This document shows positions 60,943 through 64,000 of a stretch of DNA of 64,000 nucleotides, piece by piece. Made by a program: the position numbers and the translations under genes. The DNA lies in contig CAVRXS010000006.1 of assembly GCA_963725275.1 (NCBI GenBank), positions 248,001 through 312,000 on the forward strand. Direction: 5' to 3'. The notes below the pieces were generated by a model. The model searched no databases. It was given only the letters and a program-made list of their open reading frames with translations, and was not told where the DNA came from. Position 1 is the first letter of the stretch, and every line of letters starts with the position of its first letter. The DNA is from Bog-756 sp963725275 (GTDB lineage Bacteria > Actinomycetota > Acidimicrobiia > Acidimicrobiales > RAAP-2).

Positions 60943-62111
60943 GCAACAGAACCACCATCGCCATCCTGACCGCTCATTGGGAGTCGACCACCGAAGAGGG
61001 GTGGATCAGCCGGCAGGTGGCCGGAGCGCTTGCCGCCACCGCCGCGGTGCATATGGTCACACCGGAAGGCGACCGCCCGGAGCGTGTGGCAGACAGTGTC
61101 TTCACCTTGCATCGCCTTGCCTCGCCGGTCGCGGAGCCGTCTGAGCTCCGGCGAGACCTCCTGGTCCAGGCGCTCTCGCGAGGAGCTGGCGTCGGCCGTC
61201 CGGTGCTGCCACCGGGCGCAGCCGCAGAGCTCGACCGTGGTCTGCTCGAGCCCTGGCACGGGGCCGGCACCATTCTCGCCGATCTCGGGCCTTCCTTGGT
61301 CGTCATCATCGACCTGCGGAACGTCGGTGCTCTCGGTGTGCTCGATGCGCATGACCCGGGTCTCCCGATGGTGCTGCTTCCCCTCGGTACCGACCCCGAA
61401 CTCCTCGCCTTCCCCCACTTCGACCCGGTGTTCGAGCGGGCCACCGCCGTGCTCACCATGACCGAGTCCGAACGCAGGGCCGTCGTCGACCACCATGGCC
61501 GGGCTGCTTCGGTCCACCGGATCGGTGCGCCGATGGCCGCCAACCCGAGCGCCCTGACCGAACCCAACACCTGGGTCGGGGACAACGAGTACGTTCTCGT
61601 GCTCACCGGGACTAAGGAGGATGAGGACTCGGAGCAGAACGAGCTGGCCACCCTCCTACGCGTCCGCTTTCCCGAAGTACGGCTGGGCATCGCCCACAAC
61701 GACGCCTTCTGCGCCTGGCACCACGGCCAGGTCACCAGGGGATGGCCGATCGAACGCACGAGCGACCGCGATCGGCTCATGGCCTGGGCCCGGATGACCG
61801 TCGACCTCGAGCCGGGCGCCTATTTCGGCCGGCGGTGTGTGACCTCGCTGCTGTACGGGACTCCGATCGTGGTCCCGGCGGCGAGCCGGGCCCGCGAGCA
61901 CGCCGAGCGGGGCCGGGGTGGCCTCTGGTTCGCCGACCCGGCCGAGCTCACCTGGTGCGTGGAGGCCCTCCTGGACCCGGCGGTGCGAGCGGCCCTGAGC
62001 ACCCAGGGTCGAACCTATGCCGAGGACGAATACGGCTCGACCGAACGGTTCATCGAGCGGGTGGTGTCCGCATGCGGTGTGGTCGCGGTTCCGGCCGGTT
62101 CCGGACTCTGA
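60939..62111 (+). CDS. Glycosyltransferase, GT4-like
   Basis: A 390-residue GT-B-looking protein: IAILTAHWESTTEEGWISRQVAGALAATAAVHMVTPEG at the start, then TAVLTMTESERRAVVDHHGRAASVHRIGAPM (acceptor-to-donor linker), VLVLTGTKEDEDSEQNELATLLRVRFPEVRLGIAHND and a donor-like end, MTVDLEPGAYFGRRCVTSLLYGTPIVVPAASRAREHAERGRGGLWFADPAEL. The EX7E motif is not intact (Gly/Pro-rich loop SLLYGTPIVVP is), so activity is likely but not certain. Translated from an ATGA overlap with the coiled-coil gene. Confidence 0.78.
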   Translation: MSNRTTIAILTAHWESTTEEGWISRQVAGALAATAAVHMVTPEGDRPERVADSVFTLHRLASPVAEPSELRRDLLVQALSRGAGVGRPVLPPGAAAELDRGLLEPWHGAGTILADLGPSLVVIIDLRNVGALGVLDAHDPGLPMVLLPLGTDPELLAFPHFDPVFERATAVLTMTESERRAVVDHHGRAASVHRIGAPMAANPSALTEPNTWVGDNEYVLVLTGTKEDEDSEQNELATLLRVRFPEVRLGIAHNDAFCAWHHGQVTRGWPIERTSDRDRLMAWARMTVDLEPGAYFGRRCVTSLLYGTPIVVPAASRAREHAERGRGGLWFADPAELTWCVEALLDPAVRAALSTQGRTYAEDEYGSTERFIERVVSACGVVAVPAGSGL

Positions 62112-62477
62112 GTGCCCACGGCCCCGAGCACAACTTCTGACCCGAGATGCGATTCGGAAACGCTGTCGGCATGCACGATCTCGGTGATCCACGGGTCTCG
62201 AGGGCGGTCCAGCCCCGACCGAGGATCTCCAGGAGCGAATCGAGCCGGGCCTTTGCTGTGGTCCGGCGCTGAACAAGGCCAGCGCCGATCTTCTCCACCC
62301 GCTTGAGCCGATCTCCCGCGCCCAGTGCCTCGGCCAGACGGAACCAGATCCCATCAGAGGGGGCCGCCAAGCGGTCGAGAAAAGGAGCAATCCGAGCCAA
62401 CCGCAAGGGTCCAGCCCGGCCTCAACATTACGGGTGTTCGGCCGGAACGGACCACTCGAGGGGGGACCTTCGTTGCC
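62112..62477. other. 366-bp stretch between two surface-glycan genes
   Basis: Convergent ends face it from both sides. A minus-strand frame from 62406 (LDRLAAPSDGIWFRLAEALGAGDRLKRVEKIGAGLVQRR) has coding-like composition for about 65 codons and could be the rest of a lost gene, but it runs into the opposite coding end and has no supported start. No terminator or RNA gene is clear. Confidence 0.35.
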
Positions 62478-64000
62478 CTACGCCGGCACCGGCACCCCGA
62501 CGCCCAAGGTGGAGAGGCAGACAGTCACCCCAGGGCCCGCAGTGACCGCGAACGCAGGCACGCCGTGGAGCGGGACCGGCGCGCCACCCGGCGGAAAACC
62601 GAACGCCACCTCGCCCGATCCCTTAGGAATCGTCTCAGGGTTGTTGTTCATCAGCACTGTCCCCCCGGTCGAGCGCGAATAACGGAGGACTGCGAAGAGG
62701 CGCTGGGGTGGGGTGGCTCCCTCTTGCAGCTGGAACGTCGTGGCTACCTGCCCCGAGTGCTTGGGGAAGCAAAAGGTGCCGGCCGAGTTGGCCCGCGGTG
62801 GAGCGAGCACGTCGAAGCGGGCGGGGGCGACGTCGCCGTCGGACGTCACCATGAACCCCGGGCCGTCCATGGCATCGAAGCGAAGGCCAGGATGCAGAGA
62901 CCCTAGGACGACGTGATCCTGGGTGTCGGGGTAGAAGGCAGACCCGATCACGACCGGCGAGACCTCGGCGTCCCACAACCAGGCTCCGCGAGTTCGGGCG
63001 CTCTCCCGTTGCCACGACCGTGAGAAGTTCGCCAGGTACGCCTTGGTGCTGGCCTCCGCCTGCACCACCCCATCGTGCCGGAAGTCGAACCATAGAGCGC
63101 CGCTGTAGGCCACCACAGCCAGCACCGACAATGCGACGATCAGTGCCCATACGCCGCGTGACGAGAACTACGCGGCCCGAGGCGTGGCGGGGCGAACGCC
63201 CGGCCGAGCGCACCGCATCAGGTTCGCCGCACGGGCGACGCAACCACGTGTCGCCAAAGCGCGGGGCGTTGAACGCCAGGCCAGCGCACAGCAAGCCGAA
63301 GAAGACGTCGAAGGACCAATAGCGCGGGTCGTAGGCGAGGCCCGGCCCGAAGACGTGCACGCGGGTTACCCCGACCAGGATCGCCCCGGTGAGGAACGTC
63401 ATCGCGAACACCAACCAGGGACGCCACGCCTTGCGATCCCGCCACATGCTGGTCACCACGAGTGCCACCACCAACAGCTGCGCAACCAGGTCCACCGCCA
63501 CCCGCTGGCCGTGCCCTGCCAAGGACCACACGACCACGCCGAACACGGTTTCGGGCACCACCGACTGCACCCAGCCCAGCCCCACGAACTCGGCCAGCGC
63601 TCCCACGGTGGGTGCTGGCGGGGGGGAGTAGAGGGAGTGGTGCGCGAAGCGCCAAACAAGGTCGAAGCCTATGGGGACGGCGTAGAGCAGCCACGCCGGC
63701 CAGGCTCGCACGAGTGCCCACATCGAACCCCGCACGCCACGCTCGCTGGGCGCGCACAAGGCTGTCAGGGCCACCAGGAAGACGGCGATCACCAGGGTCC
63801 CGTCGTAGAAGGCCAGACCGACGGCAATGGCTGCAGTTGCGCCGACTGCGTGGCGAAGACGCCCGTCCCGGAGATATCGCAGGTGCTCCCATACTGCAAG
63901 AAGGCAAGCGGGGATCGACACCACCTGCTGCAGGCCGCTCGCCCACCAGATGATCGAAGGGATCAACGTAAAGGACGCACCGGCCAATGCCACCAGCAGG
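62478..64000 (-). CDS. Polytopic membrane protein (GT-C-like), frameshifted, 5' end outside window
   Basis: The gene enters from the right edge. About nine hydrophobic helices run from 64000 to about 63230 (for example VGATAAIAVGLAFYDGTLVIAVFLVALTAL and VDLVAQLLVVALVVTSMW, then WLVFAMTFLTGAILVGVTRV), followed by a last helix (LIVALSVLAVVAYSGALWF) and a 190-residue soluble domain. Helix 10 and the soluble part are in another frame: a one-base correction near 63157-63175 is needed (a TAG just upstream excludes a separate start). The layout, many helices then an extracytoplasmic domain, resembles GT-C/PMT-like or YfhO-like membrane glycosyltransferases, fitting the glycan cluster. Substrate unknown. 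Confidence 0.65.

Noticed and set aside
54131..62111. Complete O-antigen or teichoic acid cluster
   Set aside because: Glycosyltransferases, a dehydrogenase and an epimerase are present, but no Wzx/Wzy, ligase, ABC exporter or initiating transferase could be recognised, so the polymer type cannot be named.
62050..62406. Minus-strand frame of 118 codons
   Set aside because: The first half looks somewhat protein-like, but there is no good start and the second half runs antisense over the glycosyltransferase gene end. Kept only as a note in the intergenic entry.

Overview
The window is GC-rich, densely packed DNA from a high-GC actinobacterium, plausibly the class Acidimicrobiia (my inference; there is no rRNA or other marker here). 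The supporting signs are frequent GTG/TTG starts, many leaderless promoters (a TANNNT box 6-8 nt before the start codon), DUF2510-type domains, a TIGR03084-type protein, a SARP/BTAD regulator and an actinobacterial-type LexA box. No phage, insertion sequence or CRISPR array was seen.

Layout. 1-10705: a complete Tad/Flp pilus operon on the minus strand (lipoprotein, secreted protein, CpaB, TadZ/CpaE, TadA, TadB, TadC, pilin, two TadE, TadG, then a membrane LysM-SARP regulator cut by the window edge). Nearly every junction is a 4-nt stop/start overlap, and a promoter is visible upstream. 11205-29935: mostly independent metabolic and housekeeping genes: EttA, threonine aldolase, TIGR03084 protein, DUF503, a DUF5666 protein with an internal 270-bp duplication, a fatty-acid desaturase, a flavoprotein remnant, an SOS-box-controlled exonuclease/GIY-YIG protein, TrpD, acyl-CoA dehydrogenase, a dienoyl-CoA-reductase-like SDR, a sulfatase, an aldo/keto reductase and a P450.

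30057-40885 is the most unusual part. A minus-strand operon joins two EAL-domain proteins, a repeat-like protein, a PelF-type glycosyltransferase, a PelG-type membrane transporter and a membrane-anchored extracellular protein. A DUF2510/coiled-coil protein and a GGDEF-EAL protein diverge from it. This looks like a Pel-like exopolysaccharide system under cyclic-di-GMP control, with EAL-type proteins in place of a recognisable PelD. 41218-43285 holds a frameshifted glycosyltransferase and a methyltransferase. 43534-43607 is a tRNA of class I shape with anticodon UAA. Then come a type-B carboxylesterase and an NlpC/P60 peptidoglycan hydrolase.

46987-64000 is a surface-glycan and envelope region: several GT2/GT4 glycosyltransferases, two nucleotide-sugar epimerase-like proteins, a nucleotide-sugar dehydrogenase, an acyltransferase, a methyltransferase, an acetyltransferase and a polytopic membrane protein that runs off the right edge. 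Twice, a small coiled-coil gene directly precedes and overlaps a glycosyltransferase gene.

Caution: at least six otherwise healthy genes (LysM-SARP, repeat-like protein, GGDEF-EAL, GT2 at 41218, PlsC, terminal membrane protein), and perhaps the NlpC gene, carry apparent single-base indels. The number, and the good coding sense on both sides of each break, suggest assembly or sequencing error more than real gene decay, but this cannot be settled from the sequence alone.
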